5,616 nucleotides of DNA. Source: UBA7672 sp034439955 (lineage in GTDB: Bacteria > Pseudomonadota > Alphaproteobacteria > Caulobacterales > Hyphomonadaceae). The position numbers and the translations under genes are program-made. The stretch is taken from the NCBI GenBank assembly GCA_034439955.1, contig JAWXBJ010000142.1, positions 1-5,616 of the forward strand, read 5' to 3'. The notes below the pieces were generated by a model. The model saw only the letters and a program-made list of their open reading frames with translations, was not told the origin of the DNA and ran no database searches. Shown here piece after piece: positions 5,477 to 5,616 of this stretch. Position 1 is the stretch's first letter; each line of letters opens with the position of its first letter.

Positions 5477-5616
5477 GGAAATGCACCACTGTCTCAAGGC
5501 ACATAATCAATTACACCTGTCGAGGACAATCACAGATGTCCGGTTTTCGTAGCTAGGCAAATGTCCGCTTCTTGCCTTGTCCCGGATAGTCGGGATTGGT
5601 CGCTTTGCGGGCTTAA
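5477..5616 (-). promoter_or_regulatory. Upstream region of queC, promoter expected
   Basis: 140 bases with no recognisable gene. Read toward queC, TTGTCC (complement of 5523-5528) is a fair -35, with GATTAT 15 bases on as a poor -10, so the promoter is only a suggestion. Two small inverted repeats are visible: TCCCG-N6-CGGGA (5580-5595) and GGACA-N8-TGTCC (5524-5541). ATGTCCG occurs twice in direct orientation (5536-5542 and 5561-5567). I see no preQ1 riboswitch: the expected C-rich loop and the A-rich tail before the start are missing. Short frames run in from the right edge and end here; they may be the tail of a neighbouring gene, but nothing supports this. Confidence 0.35.

Noticed and set aside
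5477..5616. preQ1 riboswitch upstream of queC
   Set aside because: No sequence resembling the preQ1-I stem, C-rich loop and A-rich tail was found by eye on the - strand.

Overview
The window looks like an ordinary chromosomal segment of an alphaproteobacterium. It is GC-rich with compact, mixed-strand genes. The archaeal-type class I lysyl-tRNA synthetase is typical of that class. The QueC carries a long zinc loop ending in WGYGC, a form I associate with alphaproteobacteria from memory. I cannot assign a genus; Caulobacterales, Hyphomonadaceae or Rhizobiales-like lineages would fit.

Layout, left to right. Positions 1-23 hold the probable first codons of a leftward gene that runs off the edge. 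A small cysteine-containing lipoprotein of unknown function (168-608, +) converges with lysS, the class I lysyl-tRNA synthetase (623-2218, -). A 267-base divergent gap follows; it is gene-free and contains an AT-rich patch with short repeats. Then come, on the + strand, a pirin-family cupin (2486-3184), a 76-residue glycine-zipper lipoprotein (3267-3497) and an unknown secreted protein of 157 residues (3613-4086). A long imperfect stem-loop covers the end of the lipoprotein gene, and TTCAT half-sites precede the secreted-protein gene, so the two are probably transcribed separately. The right end carries queC and queE on the - strand (5476 down to 4128), overlapping by one base. The last 140 bases are the queC upstream region.

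Functionally the window mixes translation (LysRS), tRNA modification (QueC and QueE make the 7-deazaguanine precursor of queuosine), a redox or stress-type cupin and three uncharacterised envelope proteins. QueE makes 7-carboxy-7-deazaguanine and QueC converts it to preQ0, so these two genes act in consecutive steps and their coupling makes sense. No queD, queF or tgt is present here.

I found no mobile element, CRISPR array, rRNA, tRNA or recognisable new multi-gene system. The most useful leads are the three unknown envelope proteins, the tandem half-sites at 3531-3564 and the stem-loop at 3464-3524.
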